DNA of 64,000 nucleotides from contig JAWZYU010000120.1 in the NCBI GenBank assembly GCA_038380435.1, forward strand, positions 310,001-374,000. Reading direction: 5' to 3'. Made by a program: the position numbers and the translations under genes. Below the pieces are notes generated by a model. It made no database searches, was not told the origin of the DNA, and saw only the letters and a program-made list of their open reading frames with translations. The DNA comes from Ryuthela nishihirai. Taxonomy: Eukaryota > Arthropoda > Arachnida > Araneae > Heptathelidae. Every line of letters begins with the position of its first letter. Within the stretch, counting starts at the first letter, position 1. This document shows, piece after piece, positions 20,812-31,599 of the stretch.

Positions 20812-22240
20812 CATATGGCTGACTGAAATTTTGAACATTTTTTATGATAAAGGCATTGTTCCTATGGATTTTACTACAGCTATCATTGTCCCAATTTTCA
20901 AAAAAGGTGATTGCAGTTCTTGTGATAATTATAGAGGAATTAGTTTACTTTCTGTTCCAGGTAAATTTCTTTGCATGATTATACTTAATAGAATTAAGAA
21001 TTTGGTTGATGGACAGCTGCGTGATGAACAGTGTGGAATTGAAGAGTGGTAGGAAATGTACTGATCAAATATTTTCACTTAGGCAGATTCTTGAGAAATG
21101 TTCAGTTTCAGAAACCTGTGGTTGCTAGCTTTATAGATTTCAAAAAGGCTTTTGACCCTATTGATCGACGTAATTTGTGGCTGATTGTTAGATCATATGG
21201 AATACCTGATAAGTTAGTGTAATGAGAGCTTTCTATAATAACATTTAATCGTGTGTGAGAGTTGGTATGTCTTGCTGAGACATTGCTAATGGAGTTAGAC
21301 AGGGGTGCATGTTGTCTCCTTTTCTCTTAAGTTATTGATTATGTAATGCAAAACTCTTTGCACCGGAAAGATTTTAAATGCTCTAGAGATTCAAAATTTC
21401 TGATTCAGATTATGCAGCTGATTTGGCCCTGTTGGCTACTGATGTTAATGAGATGAATTCGCTCATTAGAATGTGTCGCTTACCCACTCTCACACAGATG
21501 TCGATGAGACTGGTAATAGAGTAGGTTTCGTGATAAACAAAGAAAAAACTAAAGTGATGGAAATTGGTCAGGCTGATGGTGCTTTAGTTGCTTTGAATGG
21601 CTGTACTATTGAGGAAGTGTCTCAGTTGAATTATATTGGGAGCTGTGTAACAGATACTGGTGATGTGCAGCATGTAATAAAGAGAATAATAGGGATTGCC
21701 ACTGGGACTTTTAAGAATCTATGGAGAGTACGGAAAACTACACGTATACACCTAAAGACTAAAATTAGGCTGCATAATAGTTTGGTTCTTTCTAAGGTTA
21801 GTTATGGTAGTGAAACATGGATCCTTTGTAAGCAGAATAACAAGATATTTGATGCCTTAGATTCTAGATGTTTACGCAGTACCTTAGGCATTAGGTGGTT
21901 GTACTTTGCAAGTAATGATTAGGTTAAAGAAGGGGTCATCAACCTCTTTTGAGCAGCATATTGTGCAGACAGAGTCTCTGCTGGTTTGGTCATGTTGCTC
22001 GTATGGATAATTATTGATTGGCGAATAGGGTTATGAACAGTGTGCCTAAAGGCCTCAGAAAGAGGGGGAGACCTAGGATGTGGTCGGCAGACAATGTCAA
22101 ACAGGACCTTGTTAGAATTGGTGTGTAGTGGCCAGATGCAGAGATGTAGTTCAGAACAGATATGCTTGGAGAATTAAACTGCACTGTCTGGTTGGACCTC
22201 CATAGCCCTTGGGTGCTTGAGGATGATGATGAATGAAAAT
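20812..22240 (+). mobile_element. RTE-like retrotransposon, copy E (5'-truncated)
   Basis: It begins in the RT N-terminal region (W-L-T-E-I-L-N-I-F-Y-D-K-G-like stretch) and ends with the family 3' terminus (GGTGCTTGAGGATGATGATG, about 22,236). Open pieces lie at 20,831-21,052 (N-Y-R-G-I-S-L-L-S-V-P-G-K) and 21,473-21,922 (V-I-N-K-E-K-T-K-V-M, R-L-H-N-S-L-V-L-S-K-V-S-Y-G-S-E-T-W). A small foreign stretch (CTTACCCACTCTCACACAG) sits near 21,479. Several frameshifts are present. Confidence 0.8.
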
Positions 22241-22369
22241 TATACCATGTTGATTACTAATTTTTAAAGAAATAAAATCAAACTAGATAAATGTTGTCTG
22301 ATATGATACACCTAAGGTGCAAAATTTAAGCATGCATTTTCCATAAGAAGAAATAAATCTGAATTACGA

Positions 22370-24155
22370 TCTGAATTTTGAATATTTTATATGATAAAGG
22401 GTTGGGTTGTTTTACCTCTGAGCAGCACTTTTTTGCACACAATGGGTTAAATGGCCAGGTCACATGGACCCTGAAGGCTCAGAGATGGTTGGGGGAGGGT
22501 AGCCACTGGAACAGCTGTTGGGAGACAGTTAGTAGCCTCCCGTCAAGGCCATCAAGGGTGTTCTTTAATGTGCACAGGGTATGGCTCTCCCACACTCAGG
22601 GCCATGACTTAACATCCAATCTCATGGACGGCAGCCTTTTCAAGCCCATTGTTGTCCCCTACTGACCATGGGCAGGGTGGGGAATTTTGCAGAGATAAAT
22701 ATCAACGCTGACCCAGCTGGGACTCGAACCTGGGAACTACAGATTACGAGTCTGGCACGCTACCAACTGAGACATCCCCACCCTATGATAAAGAAGTGAT
22801 TTTTAAGGATTTTGCCAGACCTATTGTCCGTATTTTTAAAAAAGGTAATTGCAGTTCTTGAGATAACTATAGGGGTTTCAGCCTACTCTCTGTACCAGGT
22901 AAGGTTCTTTGCATGATTGTGCTTAAAACAATTAAGAATCTGGTTTACAGTCAATTTCGTGATGAGCAATGTGGATTCAGAAGTGGTAGGGGATGTGTAG
23001 ATCTGATATTTTCACTCAGGTAGGTTTTTGAAATATGTTTAGAGTTTCAGAATCCTAAAGTTACAAGCTTTGTTGATTTTAAAAAGATTTTCAACTATGT
23101 CAATCATCTTAATTTGTGGTTGATCTTGAGGTCATATGGCATACCAGACAAGTTAGTTAACATAATGAAAGCTCTCTATGACATGGAGTCGTGTGTGAGA
23201 GTGGGTAAGCAATTAATTTAACATTGCCTCTGATGTTCAACAAGGGTGCATTTTTGTCCCCTTTTCCCTTTATTCTGGTTCTTGTTTATGTTATGTGAAA
23301 TTCTTTGCAAGGGAAAGATTTTGGCCTTAAATGGTGTAGAGATTTTGAAGTTTCTGATTTAGATTATGAAGACAATTTGGCCTTGTTGGCAAATAATGAT
23401 GATGAGATGAATATTTTATTCGAGCTATTGAGAGTAGAGTAAAGGTTTGGTTATAAACAGAGAAAACTAAAGTGATGAAAACTGGTCAGGCAAGCTGTGA
23501 TTCAGTTACTCTGAATGGTTGCAGTCTTGAGCAGGTGTCACAGTTTAATTTTCTTGGAAGCTATAAAACAGACACTGGTGATGTGTGGCATGAGATTAAC
23601 AGATGAATAGGGAATGCTGCTGGGACCTTTAAGAATCTCTCAAGAGTGTGGAGAAATAGGCGTATACATCTAAAAACTAAAATTAGACTGTATAACAGTT
23701 TGGTTCTTTCTAGGGTTAGTTATGGTAGTGAAATGTGGACACTTTGTAAACAAGATAACAGGAAACTAGATGCTTTGGATTCCAGATGCTTACTCAGTAT
23801 CTTGGGCATTAGGTGGTTCAACTTTGTAACTAATGATGAGGTTAGGCAAAAGAGTTTGCAACCTCCTTTAAGCAGCATATTGTGCAGAGAGAGATTCTGT
23901 TGGTTTGGCCATGTTGCCCATATGAATAATTATAGACTGGCAAATAGGGTTATGAACAGTGTGTCTAAAGGCCTGAGAAAGAGGGGGCTAGGATGTGGTA
24001 GTCAGACAATGTCACGCAGGACCTTGTTAGAATTGGTGTGCAGTGGCAAGATGCAGCAGATATAGCTCAGGACAGATATGTTTGGAGAACTAAATTGCAC
24101 AGTCTGGTTGGAGAACTAAATTGGAGCCCATGGCTGCTTGAGCATGATGATGATG
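22370..24155 (+). mobile_element. RTE-like retrotransposon, copy F (5'-truncated, SINE inside)
   Basis: RT relics begin at 22,370, are interrupted by SINE-A (22,400-22,783), resume at 22,784 and run to the 3' terminus near 24,155 (CCATGGCTGCTTGAGCATGATGATG). The best open piece is 23,646-24,065, the RT C-terminal region with C-R-E-R-F-C-W-F-G-H-V-A-H-M. The frame is broken upstream of it. Confidence 0.8.
22400..22783 (-). mobile_element. SINE-A, full-length copy with target duplication
   Basis: The 3' end (GTTGGGTTGTTTTACCTCTG on plus), central domain and tRNA-like head (box B GGTTCGAGTCC on minus) are all present. The 10-bp duplication TATGATAAAG flanks it at 22,390-22,399 and 22,784-22,793, inside a known RTE sequence. 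It gives the family length of about 384 bp. Confidence 0.9.
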
Positions 24156-25560
24156 TTATATATGACGAAGTAGATCACGAGTTAAACAATACAAATTTAT
24201 CCCCTAAAAAATTATCTTTTTGAACTTTAGATTATAACTGTCCATACCTTGAAACCCCACCATCATACTCTTCACTTTTAACCTTTTCATCTACATTACT
24301 TCAGCACTTGTAGTGAAATCTAATAACATGAGTGATATAAAGTGCAGAAGTAACCTTGTACAGAGTTAGCCATTAACAGGGTGGGTGGTGTTCCCCCCCC
24401 CCCCAAAAAAAAAAAAAATTCAACTTCTTCTGTGAAAGGGGTGTGTGGGAGGGTTAGGATTGGAAACCCAAAAATACATTGAGGGGAAAAAAATAAAAAA
24501 TAATGACTTCTTTGCGGTGGTGAAATTGTTTACTTATGCATCTAAAAATAATTGGTCGAAGTTTTTTTAAAAAAAAGATCAGGAGTAAATATATTGATGG
24601 TTTGCTTTATGACCAAGTTTTTTCACTGAGGTGCAATGTATAACAATTCCATTTATTTCAAAGTGAGCAAATATTTAGGACAAAATTTTACCAGAACACT
24701 TCTGTGCTACATCACACAAATTGAATTAAAGAAAAATAAATATCTACATAACCATTCGTCCAATATTGTATAATTATAAAATATTCAAAACTCGTGTTTG
24801 TTCTGTGATTTTTATCATGTCTTTTAAAAGTGTTATATTTTTTATATCAAATAAAAGTTATTTGGTGCTCCAAGTAATTTTCGTAATTCATATTTTTGTT
24901 TGTGATTGAGGAAATGATAACGTGTAACTGTCACATTTAGAATTATTCATCATTTAAATATACTAAATTATTAAATGATTCTTCAATTATTGTGAAACAT
25001 TGACAAATTAGAAATTGTTTTATTTAAAAATTATCTATTTCAGCGAACTTATTTCTAGTAGTTTTATTACCCAATAATGTTTATATTTTTAAACAATAAT
25101 AATCCTTTAGCTGCTTATTTTTATGGCGACTTTGTCAGAATTTCATTTTTAATCTTATCGCTCGTTTCCCTACTCCTTGCTCAGTAAATGACGAAATACT
25201 TAGTTGAATGGGTTTCAGTTCTAGTATTTTGGGCGGAAAATTTAATACGAAACTGATCCGTTAACACAAAGCTCGTAGTTAGTGTCAAATCAGTTCATTA
25301 TGCTGTCATTAGATGGCGGCACAAGTAATATATACACATTTAAAAAATTTGTCTTTTTCAAATAAAAATTAAAGTTTATCAAAACTTACCTTCTATGTCA
25401 TCATATCATCTAGTTGAAGGATCGTTACAGATATCGTTACACTCTAGTTCCATAATACACCATCAAATTATTCCATCCTAATATAGTTTCGTATGAAACA
25501 AAACATAACTTGTTTCGAAATTTCAAATCCTGGAATTTTCTATAATATTTAACATGTTCC
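24156..25560. other. AT-rich stretch, no gene recognised
   Basis: It contains a C-run followed by an A-run (about 24,394-24,418) and otherwise low-complexity AT-rich sequence. No repeat family from this window and no protein-like frame is seen until the exon candidate at 25,568. Confidence 0.4.
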
Positions 25561-25567
25561 GTTTCAG

Positions 25568-25707
25568 TGGCTCCGTTTAGTGAACGTAGTAACTTCGTTG
25601 CAATGAGAAATTTCGGAAAATGGCTCGGCGTAACATACTGCTTTCTTAATCTGCTACATTATTACGAAGTGGAACATACCAAGCAAAAATGTGTTCGTTT
25701 GGCGGAA
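25568..25707 (+). CDS. Candidate internal coding exon of an unidentified gene
   Basis: A pyrimidine-rich acceptor ending GTTTCAG (25,561-25,567) and a strong donor GAA|GTAAGT (25,708) bound a 140-bp stretch open in one frame (46 whole codons after two split bases). Its codon use is balanced, unlike the AT-rich surroundings. The peptide includes S-E-R-S-N-F-V and R-N-F-G-K-W-L-G-V. I do not recognise the family; the F-S-x-R-S / N-x-G-x-W-L-G pattern is only loosely like a segment of the CNOT1 scaffold and is too short to judge. No partner exons were found nearby, so it could also be a relic. Confidence 0.35.
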
Positions 25708-26052
25708 GTAAGTTTTTTCTTTGTTTACTTCATTTTAACTAGGGGATTGTTTACTTCTCGGTATTTTTATGTTCGCTTGGTTTCTTCATTAAATTTCGAA
25801 AGTATAAAATAAATTTTGAAAATTTTTGTTCCATAAAACAGGCAAGAATAACGTTAAATTTTAAAGTTCCAGTGTATTGTAATGTAATTCATATATATAA
25901 TAATGTTATTAACTTTGAACCATTTTTGAGAGCTTACTCGTTTCACCAAAGTTCCAGAGTATTCGGTATATACTTTGAGTAATTTTCAGAAATTAAAAAA
26001 AAAAATTATCAGGTTTTGCTGCAGTGGAATGGATTAGAATCTGTTCCATAGG

Positions 26053-26226
26053 ATGTCTTCGGAAGCAGACTCTGCACAGATTAAGTTGATCTCTAAATCT
26101 GGTTCTACTGGGAACGAAAAATTTCGATATTACTCGAGCCCTAATGGCAAAGAAATTTCCCTAACAAAAAAATATTCGAAATTGATTTCCCAAAAACGAA
26201 TTTTCAGTTGTTTTATTAGAGGCTAA
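26053..26226 (+). CDS. Short ORF, 57 codons, possible first coding exon or relic
   Basis: ATG at 26,053 opens a frame starting M-S-S-E-A-D-S-A-Q-I-K-L-I-S and ending at TAA 26,224-26,226. The first about 30 codons look protein-like with mixed codon use; the end is lysine-rich and less convincing, so a splice donor inside it is possible. It lies about 350 bp after the exon candidate at 25,568 on the same strand. No family is recognised. Confidence 0.25.
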   Translation: MSSEADSAQIKLISKSGSTGNEKFRYYSSPNGKEISLTKKYSKLISQKRIFSCFIRG

Positions 26227-26519
26227 TTTAATCTTTTAAATCATTTGGCCCATGACCAAATGGTTACTATTTGTTGCCAGATGTTCAGCAACCACAGCAA
26301 TCCCCGGTTCCGTCTCACGACACTACCAAGTTAACGAAAAGCCGTGACTATCTAGAGTCGGGGGAAAGAAAAAAATTAACCTAACATTTTTGCTCCTAAT
26401 ATAGTTGAAAATAAACCTCATTTGTGGTTTGCTTATTTAAACAACTATTCTTCCCTAAAGGAAATTAGTTTAAGAAATAGTTTTCACAATTCCATGAAAC
26501 TTATTCAAAATTATTGTAC

Positions 26520-27185
26520 CCTTCTAACCTCAGTGGGTGTAGTTTTGCATTGAGTAGCATAGATGTGTGTTATTTATTTTACGATTTACAGGTAGATATA
26601 GTGCATTTCGGTGCAGTGATTTCAAAAATGTTTTCTCTCTTTGATAAGTCTTCGCTTCTGCAGAAAAGGGTACATGCATGTGTAATTGATTTGTTGGAAA
26701 ATAATTTGTCCATGTGGTTAGCGTGCTTGGCTACTGATCACATAATCCATGCCCTGGGTAAGGCATGGATGTTCATGTTGTTTTTCTGCTGAGGTTTTGC
26801 CATCCGCACAAACCTTCTGCTATGATATATAAACTGAAAGGCTCCTGTCAGACCTTGGTGGCAAGCAGCTGCTTGAAGGAGTATTATTTATTTTATTAGC
26901 ATTTTTTCATACAAAGCTGAAGTTAGGAGTAATAGAACTTCAAAAATTCTCATTGATATTAGATGCAAATTCCTAATAAGTTGGTAGGAGTGTAGATAGA
27001 TGCTATATTTGCATTAAACAATGTTTTTTCATGAATTTACTCTCCCATTATCTTGTATATGAAAGCATATAATGTGTGTGTTTTTTATATCATATCACAA
27101 TTTATATATAATTTATATATACAATTTATATATAATCAATTTATATATCATATCACATTTCTAAGAAAACATATATTATATTTTT
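26520..27185 (+). repeat. Diverged local duplication, copy 1
   Basis: Phrases in the same order recur at 27,690-28,160: GTAGTTTTGCATTGAGTAGC / GCAATTTTGCATTGAATAAT, then GATATTAGATGCAAATTCC / GATATAACATGCAAATTCA, then TATCACATTTCTAAGAAAA / TATCACATTTGTAAGAAAA. SINE-B1 is present only in this copy. A TATA-rich simple repeat lies at about 27,100-27,150. Confidence 0.6.
26702..26893 (+). mobile_element. SINE-B copy 1
   Basis: The tRNA-like head is decayed (TGGTTAGCGTGCTTGGCTAC). The body TTTTTCTGCTGAGGTTTTGC and 3' block GGCAAGCAGCTGCTTGAAGG are clear, followed by an ATTATTTATTTTATT tail. Confidence 0.8.
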
Positions 27186-27384
27186 GCATTTTATTTTACA
27201 ATGTCAAATTGGCTGGATGGCTTTTTTCTTGTGTCTAGTAACTCTTCCCATACAGGACAGCTCTCACTGTAATATTTATATATACTCTTTCTGTTGCATC
27301 TAGTTCATTCTGTGGAATTATTCTTAAAATGAAAAATGATTTCAAAAATTTTTGGTAATATTTTGTTTATCCACTAAAACTTCC

Positions 27385-27637
27385 TGTTCTGCCCTCAGTC
27401 AGCAGGGGACACTAATGGGCTTAGTAAGGACACCATCCATCAGATGGGATGTTAGGCCTTGGTCCTGTGTGTGGGAGAGACACCTTGTGCATTTTAAGGA
27501 ATATGGATGGCCTTGATGAGAGGCTAATAGCTGTCCAGTGGGTGTCCTCCCTCAATATCTGAGCCATTGGGTCCTTGTGACCTGGTAATTTAGCCCATTG
27601 TGTCAAATAAAGGTGCTGCTCATAGGTAAAACAATCC
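27385..27637 (+). mobile_element. SINE-A copy, 5'-truncated
   Basis: The central domain (GATGGGATGTTAGGCC) and 3' end (TCATAGGTAAAACAATCC) are present; the tRNA head is absent. It is diverged. Confidence 0.75.
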
Positions 27638-27689
27638 AAATCTTCAAGTCAATCAGTCATAATAACCGAGTTATTTACCGTACTCTTTC

Positions 27690-28160
27690 TAAACCACAGT
27701 GGTTGCAATTTTGCATTGAATAATGATATATTTATGTTACAGTTGTTTATTTCATGATATGCAAATAGATATAATGTGCTTCTGTGATAATTATCACTAA
27801 ACACATTATTTTGCACTGTTTATATATTTTTTCTTAAAGAAAAATGTATATGAATGTATCATTGATTTCTTATTTAATTTCCAAGTTATAGGGAAATATA
27901 AAAAAGACTTATTATATGCAACTTTTTTTCCACAATAAAAGCTTAAGTTTTACAGATTCAAAGTTTCTCATTGATATAACATGCAAATTCACTAAAAGGT
28001 TTGTAGGAGTATAGATGGATGCCATATGTCTTTGGTATATTTATATTGAACACTGTATTTTTATGAATTTAATATCCTATTATCTCATATAAGTATATAT
28101 GTGTTGTCATTGATTAAGTTAATATCACATTTGTAAGAAAATATATATTATATAGGCTTT
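27690..28160 (+). repeat. Diverged local duplication, copy 2
   Basis: This is the partner of 26,520-27,185, without the SINE-B insertion. It therefore shows the pre-insertion state of the locus. Confidence 0.6.
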
Positions 28161-28442
28161 GGACAGAAACATGTAAACAGTTTTGTGTTTTCTCAATGAA
28201 AATCACATTTGAATAAATAACTACAATGTGATCTTTAACAAAAATATGTCTAAAGATATAGACGCAGTGAAATCTTTCTATATCTCAATTTTGATCAATA
28301 TTTATTTAGTATTCAGGGAGATAAATGCTGAATATTTAAAAGACTGAAAAAATTAACCTGAAAATTTACGTAATACATTGAAATAGGCTAAGAGATCAAC
28401 ACTGGGTGTAATACACTGTACTGCAGTCAACTATGATCAATT

Positions 28443-28645
28443 AATCTGCTTTAATGCCACCGTCCATCAAATGGGACATTAAACCATTGACCTGTCTATG
28501 GGAGAGTCATACTATGTGCACATCAAAGAATATGCTTGATGCTGTCCATCGAGTCCCCTTCTCCCAGTTGTGTGGGGATCCTCGTAACATGGTCATTTAG
28601 CCCATTATTTAGAGGTAATTAAAACAGGATTGGGTTGTCTTAAGT
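28443..28645 (+). mobile_element. SINE-A copy, 5'-truncated
   Basis: It has the decayed central domain CCATCAAATGGGACATTAAA and the 3' end ACAGGATTGGGTTGTC. Confidence 0.7.
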
Positions 28646-28784
28646 TTTGAGATTATATTTTTTGTAGCTTGTTGAGATTCCTATGTTAATTACTTTTTGA
28701 AAACTAAACAGATATTGTTTGAGATTGAGATCTTTAATTTATCTTTAGGCATTTTTTCACTAAAAATCATAGTAAAGAAGTTTC

Positions 28785-28945
28785 TGAGCTCTTGGTTTCG
28801 AACCCTGGGTAACGCATGGATGTTTGTGATGTTTTTCTGCTGAGGTCCTGCTATACTCACAGACCTTCTGCTATGCGGTAATAACCTGATAGGCTCCTGT
28901 TAGACCTCTGTGTCAAGCAGCTGCTTGAGGGTGTATTTATTGCAA
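28785..28945 (+). mobile_element. SINE-B copy 2, 5'-truncated
   Basis: It starts in box B (GGTTTCGAACCCTGGGTAAC) and carries the body TTTTTCTGCTGAGGTCCTGC and the block TCAAGCAGCTGCTTGAGGG. Confidence 0.75.
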
Positions 28946-29194
28946 CATGAATCTGCTTCCATCATATTGTCCAGTGCCTGCATTTCTGTACAATGCATAT
29001 TGTCTGTTTTTTGAGTAATAAGTTCTATTATTTGTGAGTTCATCTCAATTCCTATTTCATTTCTGCAAAATTTAAGTATTAAAAAAATTCAAATGCATTT
29101 GCTGTAAATAAAACGATTTCAGAGTACTGAGATTTTAATTTCTCTAATAACTTCATAATAATTATTAAAACAGAATTATAACGTTTATAGGAAA

Positions 29195-29462
29195 ATGCAA
29201 GCTTGGATCTGGGGGGGGGGACGAGTTGATAGGAGCCTACGAAACTGTCAAGTTGATAAAAATATAAGAGGGAGCAAGAAACTAGACTTACAATTCAATA
29301 TAATCACCCCCTCAGCCCCGTTTTAGTGCACTTAAAATTTTGAAAAATAAGTGAAACATAAAAGTTTATTATTTGCCTCTATTACCTTTAATAACATTTT
29401 TTCTGTGTGTGTGTGTGTGTTGGGGGCCGGGGTCATGCCCTTTTGATCCGACCCCTGGGAAA
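29195..29462 (+). mobile_element. Repeat family Y, copy 2
   Basis: The left end GCTTGGATCTGGGGGG and right end TTTTGATCCGACCCCTGGG are inversely related. The middle holds GAGCAAGAAAC and TTTGCCTCTATTACC, as in the copy at 16,118-16,380. A GT microsatellite lies at about 29,404-29,420. Confidence 0.45.
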
Positions 29463-29765
29463 ATTAATTTTCGATTTATATTGAAATACTTTTTATTTAA
29501 AAACTAGGGAAAATTGTTCTTTCTTGCAATATGTTTTATAGCAAAAGGGTAAAGTTGGAAAATTTAGTGTTTTGCTAAAATACCATATATATATATATGA
29601 ATGAATTTCTGATCAAAGAGAGAAATACGCTAATATGAAACTATTAGATTTGCAACAATTGGGTAATGTAGGCGAATATTTAAAAAATTCTCAATAGAAA
29701 AAAAATTTACACCAATGAAATTTCCTTTAGACCACTGATTAGGAATAACAAACTTATATCGTAAA

Positions 29766-29985
29766 ATAATAAATAAATAAAATAAATACCCCCTGAAGCA
29801 GATGCTTGACACAGAGGTCTGACAGGAGCCTTTCAGTTTATATGCCACAGTAGGAGATCTGAGAGGATGGCAGGACCTCAATAGAAAAACAACACACACA
29901 TCCATGCCTAGTCCGGAGCTCGCACCCAGGTCCCTTAGATCAGTAGCCAAGCATGCTAACCACTCGGCCATGGGACGGATAAACT
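29766..29985 (-). mobile_element. SINE-B copy 3, near full length
   Basis: On the minus strand it reads from the tRNA-like head (box A TGGCCGAGTGGTTAGC, degenerate box B) through CTGACAGG and CAGACCTCTGTG to an ATTTATTTTATTTATTT tail. It is about 215 bp long. Confidence 0.85.
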
Positions 29986-30279
29986 CTGGATAAAACCAAG
30001 CATGAAATATATCCAACACTTAAAATTATATTTTAGAAAAGTATACACTAAAGACCAAATTAGTTCACACCCATTTGTACATATTAACTCAAAATAACCG
30101 TAAACATAGGAAGAGAGTGATTGTAACCGCATTGTAGTTTTCTCTGGTTCTAAAATGTATACTTTTTTACTGAAATAGTACAATAAATCTTTGATAATGA
30201 TTAAAATATGCTTACGAAGTTTCAATATATTTGTTCGTATATTACTATATTGTAATATTTTAAATATATTGAAATTATT

Positions 30280-30535
30280 GAAAGCGTGCTTGGCTACTGA
30301 TCTAACGGACCTAGGTTCAAGCCCAGGGCAAGACCAGGATACTTTTGTTTTTCAGGCGAAGTCGTGCCACCCTCACAGACCTTATATTATGGCATATACA
30401 CAGTCATATCAGAATAATATGACCACCTACCTAATAATACGAAATGGGGGTCATATTTTTCTGATACGACTATCTAAACTAACAGGCTCGTGTCAGACCT
30501 CTGTGGCAAGCAGCTGCTTGAGAATGTTTTTTTTT
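30280..30535 (+). mobile_element. SINE-B copy 4, carrying a nested mini-MITE
   Basis: The head (GTGCTTGGCTACTGATCTAA, box B GGTTCAAGCCC) and 3' block (TGTGGCAAGCAGCTGCTTGAG) are clear. The body is interrupted at GGCATATA by a 76-bp inverted-repeat element. Confidence 0.8.
30399..30474. mobile_element. 76-bp inverted-repeat mini-MITE inside SINE-B4
   Basis: The arms AGTCATATCAGAATAATATG and the reverse complement of CATATTTTTCTGATACGACT match with few differences, leaving a loop of about 24 bases. TA lies at both sides (30,397-30,398 and 30,475-30,476). The uninterrupted SINE reads GGCATATAAACTGACAGG, which confirms the insertion. Confidence 0.7.
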
Positions 30536-30545
30536 TTTAGGTTAC

Positions 30546-31599
30546 TCTTTAAATACTAAGAATATTGATGAAAATTGAGACATAGATTTTGTTCAGTACT
30601 TTATTTTCCGTTACAGTTATATATAAAGAAAAACTATTAAAAATCTCACAAATCTTCGATTTATGCTTTCCATTTATATGGGGTAACAGTTAACGGTCAG
30701 TTGACAATTGATATTTAAACATTTATGAAAGCTTAAACACTACATATCAGAATCGCTCTTAGGCAAAATTTTCCAGAAAAATGAACACAGAAAAGAGTTA
30801 ACTAAAATAACATGATTCTAAAATAATATAAAAGTTTCTTCAAATATACTTAACGATGAATGAAAACTGGTGCTTTTCAAATTACGGACAACCTTCATTT
30901 GCAGTGTTACCTGACAATGCATCACTGTTATTTCTTTCACCAATTTTCAGAAATCAAGACTTCATTGGGTTTGTTTTTTGTTCCTTTTCTCGTCAAAATT
31001 ACTTAAATTTGAATTATTCTCCAGTGTCAATTTTTCTGCAGAAGTCTTATTCCCAAAGTTGTACATTAAAGTGTCCAAATCCTTTTTAAGAAATTGAAAA
31101 ATATTATAAACTGAAAAAAATGTTTTGGAATACATTTCTATGGTACAGTTGCATTATAAATAATAAAGAGATCTTCAGTCAAACATTTCTTTATTTTTCT
31201 TAAATTATTACATTTAAAATATACTAATTTTTTGGCATCATTGCTAAACTGAAAGCCAACATCGGAAATCTCAATCACAAAAGTCGATTTTTCTCATCAT
31301 TGAGGGAAAATTTTAAATGCGCAATCAAATGCAATTTACATCTTTCAAGGAGAGTCATTCATTTCCCACAAAGGATGCTTCTGTTTCATCTGTATCAGAC
31401 ACTAAGCATTAAGTCTGCTCTGTTTTGATAAACTTTGGTTAAATATTTCAAACATTTGGCTTGTTTTCTGTGCTTGATACAACATCTTATTAAAGCGCAC
31501 GTTTCACTGAAGAAAGAATGCATATTTAGTTTTTCAAATATTTCACTTTCATGTGGTTTCTGTTTCTTCTGTATAAGTTACTGATTGTTATGGTGTATA
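30546..31599. other. AT-rich stretch, no firm gene
   Basis: A plus-strand frame at 30,856-31,089 (77 codons) has no recognisable motif. The right part may be the most decayed edge of the zinc-finger array that becomes visible from about 31.6 kb. Confidence 0.3.

Noticed and set aside
30856..31089. 77-codon plus-strand ORF as a gene
   Set aside because: It has no domain, low-complexity composition and no splice or start context. It is kept only as a note in the surrounding stretch.
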